Below, one piece after another: positions 51,476 through 61,989 of a stretch of DNA of 64,000 bases. The DNA is taken from NCBI RefSeq assembly GCF_019038435.1, contig NZ_JAGPOX010000003.1, forward strand, positions 1 through 64,000, written 5' to 3'. How positions within the stretch are numbered: the first letter of the stretch is position 1; each line of letters begins with the position of its first letter. The notes below the pieces were generated by a model. That model was not told the origin of the DNA, ran no database searches, and saw nothing but the letters and a program-made list of their open reading frames with translations. Position numbers and translations under genes: made by a program. This DNA is from Nocardia alni (GTDB lineage: Bacteria > Actinomycetota > Actinomycetes > Mycobacteriales > Mycobacteriaceae).

Positions 51476-52051
51476 CTATTTCGCTTTGGCCGCAGCCTTC
51501 GCCTGCTTCTTGAATTCCCTTACCTGCGAGAGCGATTCGGCGTCGGTCACGTCGGCGACCGACCGTCGCGAACCCTTGTCTCCGTAGGCCCCCGCCGCCG
51601 CCTGCCATCCCTTCGGCCGCACCTCACGCTGTTTTCCCAACAGCGCCAGGAAGATTCGCGCCTTCTGATCGCCGAACCCGGGCAGCGCCTTCAGCCGCTT
51701 CAAAACCTCTTTGCCGTCGGGATCGCCGTCGGTCCACAGGTTTTCGGCCTGCCCGTCGTAATTCTCCATCACATATCGGGCCAGCTCCTGCACCCGCCGC
51801 GCCATCGATCGCCCGTACCGGTGAATGGCCGGCGGCGTGGCGCCGAGCTCCTCGAATTCGTCCGGATCGGCCTCGGCGATCCGCCGGATATCGAATCCGT
51901 CCATTCGCTCGGCGAGCTTGCGCGGCCCCCGGAACGCGTGCTCCATCGGGAACTGCTGGTCGAGGAGCATTCCGACCAGCAGGGCGAAATTGTCGCGAGA
52001 GAGCAACTCGTCCGCCTCCGGCTCCTGCGCAAGACACAGCTGAGTGACCAT
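51476..52051 (-). CDS. HhH-GPD family base-excision-repair-like protein (TIGR03252 type)
   Basis: 191 aa. The N-terminus VTQLCLAQEPEADELLSRDN and the LLVGMLLDQQFPMEHAFRGP segment define this small actinobacterial branch of the HhH-GPD superfamily. The helix-hairpin-helix LKALPGFGDQKARIFLALLG is at about residues 125-144. The Lys and Asp of classical EndoIII-type glycosylases are not obvious, so glycosylase activity is unproven. The C-terminus is Lys/Ala-rich (KKQAKAAAKAK). The ATG at 52051 was chosen to match the family N-terminus. Divergent from the methyltransferase gene. Confidence 0.85.
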   Translation of the reverse strand: MVTQLCLAQEPEADELLSRDNFALLVGMLLDQQFPMEHAFRGPRKLAERMDGFDIRRIAEADPDEFEELGATPPAIHRYGRSMARRVQELARYVMENYDGQAENLWTDGDPDGKEVLKRLKALPGFGDQKARIFLALLGKQREVRPKGWQAAAGAYGDKGSRRSVADVTDAESLSQVREFKKQAKAAAKAK

Positions 52052-52119
52052 GGCCGTAATTATGACGCCTCGCACAATGAAACCGGCGGGTAGCCACCCC
52101 TGGCACGTAGGCTCTGCGC

Positions 52120-53007
52120 ATGCCTGACACTCTGGTGAGACCCACAGTGGACATGGCGCCGACAGATAGAACGGCAAGAGATATGGCGCCCACACACAGC
52201 ACCGCAACTCCCGCCCGCCGACCGGACCGGTTCGACCGCGACGGGCACGACCAGCTCATAGACGTCCGCGACCTGCAGGCCGCGCTCCCCGGAATTCACG
52301 GACTGCGGTCCTGGGCCCATGAGGCCCTGGCCGTCGCGCCCGGGGAGAGCGCGGTCGATATCGGCTCCGGCAGCGGATCGGAGGTCCTCGCCTTCGCCGA
52401 GGCGGTCGGACCCACCGGCCATGCGGTCGGCGTGGAACCCGACCCGAATCTGCTCGCCGCCGCCGAACGCCGCGCCGCCGAGGCCGCCTCGACCGCGAAA
52501 TTCGCCACCGGCGACGCCTACGGCCTGCCCTTCGGCCCGGAGTCCTTCGACGCCGCGCTGTGCGAGCGGGTCCTGCAGCATCTGACCGCGCCCGCCCGGG
52601 CCGCCGCCGAGATCGCGCGTGTGCTGCGGCCCGGCGGCCGGGTCGTGGTGATGGACAGCGACTGGGGCACCGCGATCGTGCATCCCGGCAACCGCCAGGT
52701 GGTGCACCAGGTGATCGAGACGCTGGTCACCAACACCACCAACCCGTTCTCCGGCCGCCGCTTGTCCGGGCTGCTGCACCGGGCGGGCTTGGTGATCGAT
52801 GAGGTCGGTTCGCACGCGCTGGTACAGGACGCCGGCTTCGGGGCCGGTGCACTGGTGGCCCGCATCTCCGCTATGGCGGTGGCGCGCGGCGCGATCACCG
52901 AGCAGCAGCGCGAGGATCTGCTGACCGATCTGGAACGCGGCGCCGAGTCCGGGGACATCCACCTGTCGGTGACCATGTTCGCTGTCTTGGCACACAAGCC
53001 GGAATAG
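52120..53007 (+). CDS. SAM-dependent methyltransferase
   Basis: 295 aa class I methyltransferase. Motif I is VDIGSGSGSEVLAFAEAVG at about residues 79-97, the acidic end of strand 2 VGVEPD, motif II-like FATGDAYGLPFGPESFDAALCE (split 125-147), and post-motif GGRVVVMDSDW. This pattern resembles UbiE/Coq5-like enzymes. The N-terminal 45 residues are Thr/Arg-rich and variable; in-frame ATGs at codons 12 and 21 are alternative starts. Substrate unknown. Confidence 0.83.
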   Translation: MPDTLVRPTVDMAPTDRTARDMAPTHSTATPARRPDRFDRDGHDQLIDVRDLQAALPGIHGLRSWAHEALAVAPGESAVDIGSGSGSEVLAFAEAVGPTGHAVGVEPDPNLLAAAERRAAEAASTAKFATGDAYGLPFGPESFDAALCERVLQHLTAPARAAAEIARVLRPGGRVVVMDSDWGTAIVHPGNRQVVHQVIETLVTNTTNPFSGRRLSGLLHRAGLVIDEVGSHALVQDAGFGAGALVARISAMAVARGAITEQQREDLLTDLERGAESGDIHLSVTMFAVLAHKPE

Positions 53008-53023
53008 ATTCCGACGACGCAGG

Positions 53024-53057
53024 AGGCCGCCCCGCGCGATATCGAGCGGGACGGCCT
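53024..53057. terminator. Bidirectional terminator-like hairpin
   Basis: AGGCCG-C-CCCGC pairs with GCGGG-A-CGGCCT (11 pairs, one mismatch) around a 10-base loop. It lies between the convergent methyltransferase and aminotransferase genes. It lacks a T tract. Confidence 0.55.
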
Positions 53058-53072
53058 CGTGTCGACGGGATC

Positions 53073-54362
<1,290 letters not shown>

Positions 54363-54513
54363 TCAACAGCCTTTCCAAGCAGCGACGTGGGAGATTCAAG
54401 GACGGGGCCGAGCCAGTCCAGGCGTCCACGTTACTCGGGAACCGGGCAGATGGGGCAAGGGGAATTGTGACACCCGCTCCACCCGGCGGGTTCGCGGTGA
54501 ATGGGATATAAGG

Positions 54514-54599
54514 GGACCCCGCGCACCCGGCAGAGCCCGTTGACCCTTGCTGCCTTCCGGCCCTGGGGGAGTTCACAGGATGCGCGCCGCGCGGGATCC
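54514..54599 (-). ncRNA. ffs: Signal recognition particle RNA (small bacterial 4.5S type)
   Basis: On the minus strand the conserved domain IV core reads CAGGGCCGGAAGGCAGCA, then AGGGTCAACG, the Ffh-binding tetraloop hairpin with its asymmetric loop. The ends pair: GGATCCCGCGC at the 5' side with GCGCGGGGTCC at the 3' side. Total about 86 nt, normal for a small SRP RNA. It directs Ffh to signal sequences at the ribosome. It lies about 150 bases upstream of the aminotransferase gene, same strand. Confidence 0.95.
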
Positions 54600-54770
54600 G
54601 TCCGAAAGTGTAGCGGTTCGCCCCGCACCGGTTCTACAGGGGGGTTCGGGAAGGCGCCCGGACGGGTGCGGTCGTGCGGAAAATCGTGCGCGACGTCACG
54701 CTGTCGACTCGCTACGATCTCTCAGACGTTTTCTCCAGGGGGCTTCGGCGCCATGACCGAGGGATGAAGT

Positions 54771-55736
54771 GTGACAGACAACCCGCCGCAGGATCCGCCC
54801 GACGACGAATTGCAGTGGTGGTCCACGCCCGCGACCAGTAGTTCGGGCGCCTCGGTCACCGGCGCGGACCCGACCATCCTGGGCGCGGGTCACCAGTTCG
54901 GCACGTCGGGTCAGCAGTTCGGCGCCCCGGGTTACGCACAGCCCTACGCCCAGCAGCCGCACTCCCAGCAGTCCTATCCACAGCAGAGCTACGCACCGAC
55001 GTCGTACGTGCAGCCGACACCGGGGCCGCAGCCGATCGCGCAGGCACAGCCCGGATACACCGGTCAGCAGTATCCACAGCCGCCCCGGCGCAACAACAAC
55101 GCGCTGTGGATCATCGGCGGCGTGGTCGGCGTGGTGGTGATCATCGCGGTCGTGCTCGTCATGGTCACCGTGCACGCGACGAACAACGCCACCAACTCGC
55201 TCCTGGGCACCAAGAAGATCGACGGCAACTACGCCATGAGCAACGTCACCAACGCGTGCAGCCTGGTCGACCTGACCGTGCTGAGCCAATGGGCGCCCAC
55301 CCCCAAGCCCAATCCGGAGCACACCGAACATGCCCCCGACGGCACGATCGGCGGCGGTTCGCTGGAGTGCAACGCCAACTACCAGGGCGCCGGGCAGTAC
55401 AGCACCAACGGCGCCGAACTGGATCTGGACGTCGAATTCCAGAGCTCCTTCGGCTCGCCGGACTACAACATGTGGAAGGACGAGGACACCAAGACCACTG
55501 GCACCGGCCGCGACTCCGGTACCCTCACCGGCCTCGGCGAACAGTCCTACTACGCCACCTACGAACAGGACTACTCCAGCTTCGACGTGCTGGAATACAC
55601 GTGCGCCACGATGGACTCGAACCTCTCGGCCAAGATCAGGTTCCGGGTCGAGTCCGACAACCCCGCCAACAAGACCGACCTCGCCACCACCTGCAAAACC
55701 CAGTTGAAGAAGGTCCTGACCGGCCTGCACAAGTAA
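54771..55736 (+). CDS. Membrane-anchored hypothetical protein with Gln/Pro-rich N-terminus
   Basis: 321 aa. Residues 1-105 are a disordered Gln/Pro/Tyr/Ser-rich tail (SQQSYPQQSY, YAQPYAQQP). One TM helix follows (ALWIIGGVVGVVVIIAVVLVM, about 111-131), then an extracytoplasmic domain with four Cys (NACSL, LECNAN, YTCAT, TTCKT), likely two disulfides. It is similar in design to DUF3558-type or LppA-type exported proteins of actinobacteria, but no family is certain. The GTG start at 54771 lies eight bases after GAGGGATGA. Confidence 0.68.
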   Translation: MTDNPPQDPPDDELQWWSTPATSSSGASVTGADPTILGAGHQFGTSGQQFGAPGYAQPYAQQPHSQQSYPQQSYAPTSYVQPTPGPQPIAQAQPGYTGQQYPQPPRRNNNALWIIGGVVGVVVIIAVVLVMVTVHATNNATNSLLGTKKIDGNYAMSNVTNACSLVDLTVLSQWAPTPKPNPEHTEHAPDGTIGGGSLECNANYQGAGQYSTNGAELDLDVEFQSSFGSPDYNMWKDEDTKTTGTGRDSGTLTGLGEQSYYATYEQDYSSFDVLEYTCATMDSNLSAKIRFRVESDNPANKTDLATTCKTQLKKVLTGLHK

Positions 55737-55813
55737 CCGTGTATCGCGGCGATTCCACCCCCCTGACAGGCCCGTTTGGTAACCGACGGGGGTAAACCGG
55801 TATATTGCTCGAC

Positions 55814-55901
55814 GGAGGATTCGCCTAGTGGCCTATGGCGCTCGCCTGGAACGCGGGTTGGGTTAACGCCCTCAGGGGTTCAAATCCCCTATCCTCCGCC
55901 A
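55814..55901 (+). tRNA. tRNA-Ser (anticodon GGA)
   Basis: The acceptor arms GGAGGAT and ATCCTCC pair perfectly, the discriminator is G, and CCA is encoded at 55899-55901. The anticodon stem CTCGC/GCGGG (one T-G pair) carries the loop CTGGAAC with anticodon GGA, reading UCC/UCU. The long variable arm (TTGGGTTAACGCCCTC region) is typical of serine tRNA. The T arm AGGGGTTCAAATCCCCT is intact. No truncated second copy that would mark an integrated element is seen. Confidence 0.97.
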
Positions 55902-55906
55902 GCACG

Positions 55907-55948
55907 CGGCCCGGGTCGGAGCAGTGATCACTGTTCCGACCCGGGCCG
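55907..55948. terminator. Long near-perfect inverted repeat after tRNA-Ser
   Basis: 21-bp arms, beginning CGGCCCGGGTCGGA and ending TCCGACCCGGGCCG, with one internal mismatch, begin six bases after the tRNA CCA end. Without a T tract but very stable, it is a likely terminator or processing stop for the tRNA transcript and for the convergent MFS gene. Confidence 0.7.
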
Positions 55949-55994
55949 TAGTCGTTCGCGAGGACCGCCAGGTTGCCCCGTGCGCACACCTCCG

Positions 55995-57359
55995 TCAGGC
56001 GCGTCGGTCCCGGACCTGCATCAGTGCACCGAGCAGGATCATCGCCGCGCCCAAGGCGGCCGTGATCCACAGGGAGGCCCGCAGTCCGCCGGTGAGATCG
56101 TCGGCGGCGAGCGTGCCGAATAGTGCTACGCCCAGGGCGCTTCCGCACTGGCGGGCCGAATTCAGTAGGCCCGAGGCCAATCCCGAGCGGGACGGGTCGA
56201 CGCCGGCCAGTGTTTCGGACGTGATCGCGGGGACGAGCGAACCCAGTGCGAAGCCCAGAACCGCCAGTGCGACAGCAAGTGTCGGGTACCCCAGGTCGAG
56301 GGCCAGCGCGAGCGTCAGGGCCGCGGCGGTCGCCGCGGCGGTGCTCATCTGCAACACCCGCGCCGGACCGAATCGCCGGATCACGCGTGCCGCAATCAGA
56401 TTCGCCGCGACGATCCCTGTCATCAACGGCAGGAAGGCGAGTCCGGCGGATTCGGCGGAATAGTGCCGGATGTTCTGGAAATACAGCGCGAACACGAACA
56501 GCAGCCCGTACACGCCGATGTTTATCAAGAATCCGACCGCCACCGAGATCGTCAGCCGATGTGACCGGAACAGTCCGAGCGGCACCATCGGATCAGACGA
56601 TATGCGTTCGGCCGCAATGAATCCGAACAAGGCGAGGATAGCTGTCGCGAACAGTGCGACGGTACTCGAACCACCCGTATCCCCCATCCGGATCACCGCC
56701 GCGACCAACGCTGCCACGCAGAGGGCGATGAGGATCTGGCCGGGCAGATCGACGCGGCGGCGGGCGATCGCCGATTCACGCACCGTCATCGACGTGAGCA
56801 CGATGCTGACGGCGACAACCGGCACATTGATCGCGAAAACGGCTCGCCAGCCGAGAGTGTCGACCAGGACGCCACCCACGATCGGACCGAGCGCCATCGC
56901 GGTGCTGCCGCCCGCGGCCCAGAGGCTCACCGCCTGTACCCGGCGTTCGGGTGCGACATTGTGATTGAGCAGCGTCAGGCTGGCCGGGAACAGCATTGCC
57001 GCACCGATCCCCTGGCCCACTCGCGCCGCGACCAGTTCGCCCATGTCCGGCGCGAGCGCACAACCGATCGAGGCCACCCCGAACAACACCATCCCGGCGA
57101 TGTAGATGCGGCGGGCGCCCAGGAGATCACACAGCGCACCGGCGGTGAGCAGCAGTGTCGCCAATGTCAGCGTGTAACCGTCGATCACCCACTGCAGTGC
57201 GGCGACGGAGCTGTGCAAGTCAGCGTGGATGGCGTGGGTGGCGACATTGACCACACTGACGTCCAGCTGGACCAGGACCACGCCGAGGCTGAGCGCCGCG
57301 AGCATCCACGGCCGGGTGGCCGGCGGCGCGGTGGTGATCGGAACAGAGCGAGCGAGCAC
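55995..57359 (-). CDS. MFS transporter, DHA2 (EmrB/QacA) drug-efflux type
   Basis: About 454 aa with 12-14 membrane spans. Motif D1-like LVQLDVSVVNVA is in TM1. Other features are WVIDGYTLTLATLLLTAG, motif A-like GALCDLLGARRIYIAG, motif C GPIVGGVLVDTLGWRAVFAIN and ETLAGVDPSRSGLASGLLNSARQCGSALG near TM11. These export drugs or lipophilic compounds by proton antiport. The start is uncertain: GTG 57359 has AAAGG about nine bases upstream. The frame extends to TTG 57404. No regulator is adjacent. Confidence 0.87.
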   Translation of the reverse strand: MLARSVPITTAPPATRPWMLAALSLGVVLVQLDVSVVNVATHAIHADLHSSVAALQWVIDGYTLTLATLLLTAGALCDLLGARRIYIAGMVLFGVASIGCALAPDMGELVAARVGQGIGAAMLFPASLTLLNHNVAPERRVQAVSLWAAGGSTAMALGPIVGGVLVDTLGWRAVFAINVPVVAVSIVLTSMTVRESAIARRRVDLPGQILIALCVAALVAAVIRMGDTGGSSTVALFATAILALFGFIAAERISSDPMVPLGLFRSHRLTISVAVGFLINIGVYGLLFVFALYFQNIRHYSAESAGLAFLPLMTGIVAANLIAARVIRRFGPARVLQMSTAAATAAALTLALALDLGYPTLAVALAVLGFALGSLVPAITSETLAGVDPSRSGLASGLLNSARQCGSALGVALFGTLAADDLTGGLRASLWITAALGAAMILLGALMQVRDRRA

Positions 57360-57580
57360 GGGCAGGGACCTTTCGAGTCGGGCCGATCCTCCATTGCGTC
57401 CCAACTCTGCCCCGAGAACAGTTCGGCGAGTGCCGAACTATTGCGTCTTCGCTGTTCGAACGGCTGCATGCACCCAGATGATCGGTGCCGCACATCCGCA
57501 GAATCGGGCGGTCGAGCGGGATGTGCGAGAAGTCCCTGGGCGGCACGGCGCCGAGCAGGCGTAAGAGGCCCGGACTCCAC

Positions 57581-59008
57581 TCAGCCGCGCAGCGCGGTGA
57601 CGGTTTCGGTAAGGGCGGTGTTCACGAGGTCCGCGTACACATCGATATCGGGTAGGACGGCGGGATCGGCGTGAACGGACACCGTGACCGTCGCACCCAA
57701 TCCGTGCACACCGTGAGTCAGGTGCATCACCGCGCCGAGCGCCGGGAAGCCGCCCGTGAAACGGACGGGACCGCCACCGAAGCTCAGGTCGGCGGGTCCG
57801 CGGTTCACGCTCGAGATCACGGTGTTGCCGGACAGGGCGTCGGGTACCAGGTCGAGGGGGTAACCGGCGATGTCGCGGCGCAGCAGTGAAGCCGGAATCA
57901 CCTCGCTCACCCGAGCCTGCGCCCGCAACAGCGGATGGTCGGCACGGGTGCGACGGGCGGTGAGTTCGGCGGCGATCCGATCGGCGCGCCGGCGCGGATC
58001 GGATTCATCCACAGGCAGTTCGATGCCCAGGTCGACGTAGTTGTTGCGTACCCGATCGGTCTTCTTGTCCACAGGTCGTGCCATGGACACCTGTGCACCG
58101 AGTCGTTCGGCCGGCGCGCCGTGCTGTCTCAGATATCCGGACAGAGCCGCCGCGATCGCCGTCAATGCCACCACCGTCACCGTGCGGCCGGGCACCCGCA
58201 GGTCGTCGCGAACGATCATGCGCACCGCATGCGCGGTCGGCGGCGGCGGGCGGTTGAGTGATGTCGGCGGGAAATTCGTTGCGGGCGGGGGTATATCACC
58301 GCGCCCAGTAAGAACCTCCAGCATCCGCCGGGCCCGCTCGGCCGCCAGGCCACGCAGGATCGTGCGGATCACCCGGACCGGCAGGCCGACAAGCGCGCGC
58401 ATCTCGTCCGGCAAGTCATTGATCGGCACGGATCCGAATACGCCTCTGTTCACATCGCCACCCGTGGAGCGCGTCACCCGCATCCGATCCACGAGCGCCG
58501 ACGTGGACGAATCATCCCCAGCCGCTCTCGGGTCACCGCACTCGTCCGGCGTCGTCCACAGCGCCCGCGCGATCGCGGCCGCACGCTGACCATCCGCCAA
58601 CGCGTGCGAGACCTGAAGCACAGCGACGAGCGCAGGGGCATCCTCGCCAGGGGCCGACCGCACCCCGCGGAACAGGTGCAGCCGCCACGGCTGTACATCC
58701 GCCCGCAGCCCGTCAGACAGCAGACCACCAACCGCGTCGACAACATTCGACCAGGTTGCCGCCGGCAGCTCATGGTCGACGACCTGATCCTCGCGGATAT
58801 CGCACGACACCCACGCCGGATACGCCCAGCGCCGCTCCCGCACCCGTACCCACAGATCCGCGACCGTCGCGGAGCGCGCGAGCACATCGGCCCGCAATCG
58901 GTCGAACGAGCGGCCGGTATCGGTGAAGCAGTACAGCAGGAACAGATCGTCGCAGGCGCGCCGAGACAGCCAGAACCTCGTCGCATCCTGCGGTGCCAGC
59001 GAATCCAC
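57581..59008 (-). CDS. WS/DGAT-like wax ester synthase/acyltransferase
   Basis: About 475 aa, WS/DGAT family with the C-terminal DUF1298. The opening VDSLAPQDATRFWLSR corresponds to the family start MxxLSPxDAxFL, which is why GTG 59008 is preferred over TTG 59083. The catalytic motif is HALADG at residues 135-140; the first His of HHxxxDG is Ser. The C-terminal motifs VNRGPADLSFGG and PALGAVMHLTHGVHGLGATVTVSVHAD (split) are typical. Such enzymes make triacylglycerol or wax esters in actinobacteria. This one is divergent and may use another acceptor. Divergent from qcrB. Confidence 0.82.
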   Translation of the reverse strand: MDSLAPQDATRFWLSRRACDDLFLLYCFTDTGRSFDRLRADVLARSATVADLWVRVRERRWAYPAWVSCDIREDQVVDHELPAATWSNVVDAVGGLLSDGLRADVQPWRLHLFRGVRSAPGEDAPALVAVLQVSHALADGQRAAAIARALWTTPDECGDPRAAGDDSSTSALVDRMRVTRSTGGDVNRGVFGSVPINDLPDEMRALVGLPVRVIRTILRGLAAERARRMLEVLTGRGDIPPPATNFPPTSLNRPPPPTAHAVRMIVRDDLRVPGRTVTVVALTAIAAALSGYLRQHGAPAERLGAQVSMARPVDKKTDRVRNNYVDLGIELPVDESDPRRRADRIAAELTARRTRADHPLLRAQARVSEVIPASLLRRDIAGYPLDLVPDALSGNTVISSVNRGPADLSFGGGPVRFTGGFPALGAVMHLTHGVHGLGATVTVSVHADPAVLPDIDVYADLVNTALTETVTALRG

Positions 59009-59158
59009 GCGGACGACGATAGCTATGCCCCGGCGATCCACGACAGCCCGGCTGCTCGTTCGGGGGCACGCGACGGCCGGCAAATAATACGCGAATGCCG
59101 TGAATCGCTACCGAATATACGGTCTCGTTCGACCTATCGATTCGCGCACCACCGAGTG

Positions 59159-59171
59159 CTACGCTGCGTAG
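59159..59171. promoter_or_regulatory. 13-bp inverted repeat upstream of qcrB
   Basis: CTACGC-T-GCGTAG, 37 bases before the start, in the 199-base divergent region with the WS/DGAT gene. Possible operator; regulator unknown. Confidence 0.35.
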
Positions 59172-59207
59172 TAGAAGCCAGATCAGAACAATCTATCCCG
59201 GGGCGGG

Positions 59208-60839
59208 GTGACTGTCGTGGCAGTGCGCAATGGCCTCATCGGCCGCAAGCTCGCCGAACAGGCGGATTCGGCGGATCAGCGATATCGGGCGGCCAATTTC
59301 GTCAAGAGATCCATCAACAAGGTCTTTCCGACACATTGGTCGTTCCTGCTCGGCGAGATAGCGCTGTACACGTTCATCATTCTGCTGCTGTCCGGCGTGT
59401 ATCTGACCCTGTTCTTCGACCCGTCCATGGGCGAGGTCACCTATAATGGCGCCTATCAGCCATTGCGCGGTGTGGGGATGTCCCGGGCCTACGAGTCGGC
59501 CCTGAACATCAGCTTCGAGGTGCGCGGCGGACTATTCGTCCGGCAGGTACACCACTGGGCCGCACTGCTTTTCACCGCATCGATGATCGTGCACCTGTGC
59601 CGGATCTTTTTCACCGGCGCGTTTCGCAAACCGCGCGAAGCGAATTGGGTGATCGGCTCGATCCTGTTGATCCTGGCCATGTTCGAGGGCTTCTTCGGCT
59701 ATTCCCTGCCCGACGACCTACTCTCGGGCACCGGCCTGCGCGCGGCTTTCAGCGGCATCATGCTCGGCACCCCGGTGATCGGGACCTGGCTGCACTGGCT
59801 GATCTTCGGCGGGGATTTCCCGGGCACGCTCATCATTCCGCGCCTGTACATCGCGCATGTGCTGTTACTGCCCGGGATCATGCTGGCGCTGATCGTCGCC
59901 CATATCGCGCTCGTCTGGTACCAGAAGCACACACAGTTCCCGGGTCCGGCACGCACGGAGCGCACCGTGATCGGCACCAGGATCGTGCCGGTCTTCTCGA
60001 TCGATCAGGGCGCGTTCTTCATGTTCACCCTCGGTGTCGTCGCGGTCATGGGCGGCGTACTGCAGATCAATCCGATCTGGAATCTGGGCCCCTACAACCC
60101 CTCTCAGGTCTCCGCGGGCACACAGCCCGATTTCTACATGATGTGGACCGACGGATTCCTGCGCCTGCTACCGCCGTGGGAGCTCTACATCTTCGGCCAC
60201 ACGATCCCCGCCGCCTTCTGGGTCGCGGTCATGATGACGCTGGTCTTCATCGTGCTGATCAGCTATCCGTGGATCGAGAAACGCCTGACCAAGGACGTCA
60301 CCCGGCACAATCTGCTGCAACGACCGCGCGACGTCCCCGTCCGCACCGCGATCGGCGCCATGGCGCTGACCTTCTACGGGACGCTGACCCTGGCCTGCGT
60401 CAACGACATCATCGCATTCAAATTCGACATCTCGCTCAATGCGACGACCTGGTTCTTCCGGATCGCCCTGCTGCTCGCGCCGCCCCTGGCCTATACCGTC
60501 GCCTACCGGGTGTGCATCGCGCTGCAGCGCAGCGATCGCGCGGTGCTCGAACACGGCATCGAATCCGGTATCGTCCGGCGACTGCCGCACGGTGAGTACA
60601 TCGAGCTTCATCAACCGCTGGGACCGGCGGACGGGCACGGACATCCGATCCCGCTGGAATATCAGGGCGCGGCCGTGCCGAAAAAGCTGAACAAATTGGG
60701 CCTGTCCGGCAAACCGGGCCTGGGTAGTTTCTTCCGCGCCGATCCGCGACCGGAGATCGAACAACTCACCGAGGTCGAACGCACTCAGGAACACGAACAA
60801 CTCGCGGTGCTGCGCAGCCGCCAGGACGGCGAGGGCTGA
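59208..60839 (+). CDS. qcrB: Cytochrome bc1 complex cytochrome b subunit, orphan copy
   Basis: 543 aa actinobacterial QcrB. Heme ligands are in [21 protein letters not shown] and in [21 protein letters not shown]. The quinol-site motif is [11 protein letters not shown] (PDFY in place of PEWY). The long actinobacterial C-terminus [37 protein letters not shown], and [30 protein letters not shown] is present. In this phylum qcrB normally follows ctaE-qcrC-qcrA, and none of these is present here. It is therefore a second, stand-alone copy or a relocated gene. A 13-bp inverted repeat (CTACGC-T-GCGTAG) lies about 37 bases upstream of the start. Confidence 0.92.
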   Translation: MTVVAVRNGLIGRKLAEQADSADQRYRAANFVKRSINKVFPTHWSFLLGEIALYTFIILLLSGVYLTLFFDPSMGEVTYNGAYQPLRGVGMSRAYESALNISFEVRGGLFVRQVHHWAALLFTASMIVHLCRIFFTGAFRKPREANWVIGSILLILAMFEGFFGYSLPDDLLSGTGLRAAFSGIMLGTPVIGTWLHWLIFGGDFPGTLIIPRLYIAHVLLLPGIMLALIVAHIALVWYQKHTQFPGPARTERTVIGTRIVPVFSIDQGAFFMFTLGVVAVMGGVLQINPIWNLGPYNPSQVSAGTQPDFYMMWTDGFLRLLPPWELYIFGHTIPAAFWVAVMMTLVFIVLISYPWIEKRLTKDVTRHNLLQRPRDVPVRTAIGAMALTFYGTLTLACVNDIIAFKFDISLNATTWFFRIALLLAPPLAYTVAYRVCIALQRSDRAVLEHGIESGIVRRLPHGEYIELHQPLGPADGHGHPIPLEYQGAAVPKKLNKLGLSGKPGLGSFFRADPRPEIEQLTEVERTQEHEQLAVLRSRQDGEG

Positions 60840-60917
60840 GTTCACATCCGGCGCCGGATTCCGGGACGGACCCGCGAAGACCCCGAGCCGTATCGACCCG
60901 GGGCCCGTTGCGGCAGT

Positions 60918-60938
60918 CTGTCGGGCTCGTCCCGACAG
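60918..60938. terminator. Hairpin between qcrB and DUF397 gene
   Basis: CTGTCGGG-CTCGT-CCCGACAG has a perfect 8-bp stem directly after the DUF397 stop codon and about 80 bases past qcrB. It probably stops transcription from both convergent genes. Confidence 0.55.
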
Positions 60939-61130
60939 CTACCGTGTCACCCCCGCGACAAACGCATCCCATTCACCGGAGGTGAATCCCAGCACGGGCC
61001 CACGCCCGTGATCCTTGGTATCCCGAACAGCGACATTGCCGTCGAGCAGAAATGCGACCTCCACGCAGTTTCCGTCGGGACCACTGTGTCTGCTCTTACG
61101 CCATTCGGCGCCGGTTGTCTCAACCTTCAC
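60939..61130 (-). CDS. DUF397 domain protein
   Basis: 63 aa, the complete family length. Core motif AEWRKSRHSGPDGNCVEVAFL followed by VAVRDTKDHGRGPVLGFT and a closing EWDAFVAGV helix is exactly the DUF397 pattern. These small actinobacterial proteins normally follow an XRE-type regulator and modulate it, as in BldB/WhiJ-like systems. Here no such gene lies upstream, making it an orphan. GTG start with AAGGAG upstream. Two tiny overlapping ORFs precede it. Confidence 0.92.
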   Translation of the reverse strand: MKVETTGAEWRKSRHSGPDGNCVEVAFLLDGNVAVRDTKDHGRGPVLGFTSGEWDAFVAGVTR

Positions 61131-61501
61131 GGAACTTGCTCCTTTGCTGCATCGAGACGAGAATTAACTGGCTCATCCGTTGTGCTGCGGGATCACGCCA
61201 TTGGCTCCCGCCACCAGGCCCACTTCGGACATGGTGCTCAACTCATGACGCGCGGTGCATGTCCACTTCGTGCACCTTGCCGGGGAATTGCCCCGCTGAG
61301 CACAGTAGCAGGTTTCCGCAAAGTTGCGCCGACCTCTTTTCGATTTCAAGTATGCGCAACCTACCAGTACGGAACGGTTAAATTTGTTTGCGGAAATATA
61401 ACCAGCAAACTTTTATAGGCACGCCAAACATAATGCGGTACATAATTCGGTTAAAACTCCGGCGGCGCCTACCGCCCGGGCAATCACCGGCGACCGCGAC
61501 C
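61131..61501. other. Intergenic region between DUF397 and DUF309 genes
   Basis: 371 bases, divergent. The right half (about 61360-61450) is AT-rich and has a GTTTGC/GCAAAC inverted repeat around 61390-61415. On the minus strand two tiny ORFs lead by overlaps into the DUF397 gene. No XRE-type gene or clear remnant of one is seen. Confidence 0.5.
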
Positions 61502-61987
61502 ATGGATCATGGAACCGTGGTGGAACGAGATCGAGATGACGCCGGAATTGCCCGCAATGCCCGGCCCAGGGACCGTTTCGGGCGTCCGCTACCGCCCGGC
61601 AGCCCTGGCGTCGAGCGGATTCCGGACAACCTCGACCTGACCGCCGAGGAGACTCTCGACTACGCCCAGCGCCTGCTGGACGACGGTCTGGCCTTCAACG
61701 CACACGAGGTGCTCGAGGCGGCATGGAAGAACGGGCCGTTCGCCGAAAGGATGCTGTGGCAGGGTCTGGCCCAGTATGCCGTGGGTCTGACCCATCTCCA
61801 GCGAGGCAACGCGAAGGGCGCACGGACCCTGCTCGAACGGGCCGTAAGCCGCCTGGATGCCTCTAGGCCGTGGCCGTACGACATCGACGGTCCAGCACTG
61901 ATGGCATACGCCGAGCGACTTTTGGACAACCTCGACACCGGACGTGAGATCGATATCGACCATCTGAATCCGCGTCTACGGGGCTGA
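61502..61987 (+). CDS. DUF309 domain protein
   Basis: 161 aa. The DUF309 core is DYAQRLLDDGLAFNAHEVLEAAWK then LWQGLAQYAVGLTHLQRGNAKGA, a helical bundle with conserved His-Glu and Trp-Gln-Gly motifs. The N-terminal 40 residues are charged and variable. ATG 61502 was chosen over an upstream start because the earlier stretch has AT-rich, atypical codons. Function unknown. Two bases separate it from gluQ, so they are co-transcribed. Confidence 0.8.
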   Translation: MDHGTVVERDRDDAGIARNARPRDRFGRPLPPGSPGVERIPDNLDLTAEETLDYAQRLLDDGLAFNAHEVLEAAWKNGPFAERMLWQGLAQYAVGLTHLQRGNAKGARTLLERAVSRLDASRPWPYDIDGPALMAYAERLLDNLDTGREIDIDHLNPRLRG

Positions 61988-61989
61988 AC

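Noticed and set aside
55814..55901. tRNA-Ser as integration site of a genomic island
   Set aside because: The tRNA is intact, no second 3'-end copy was noticed in the window, and no integrase gene is present.
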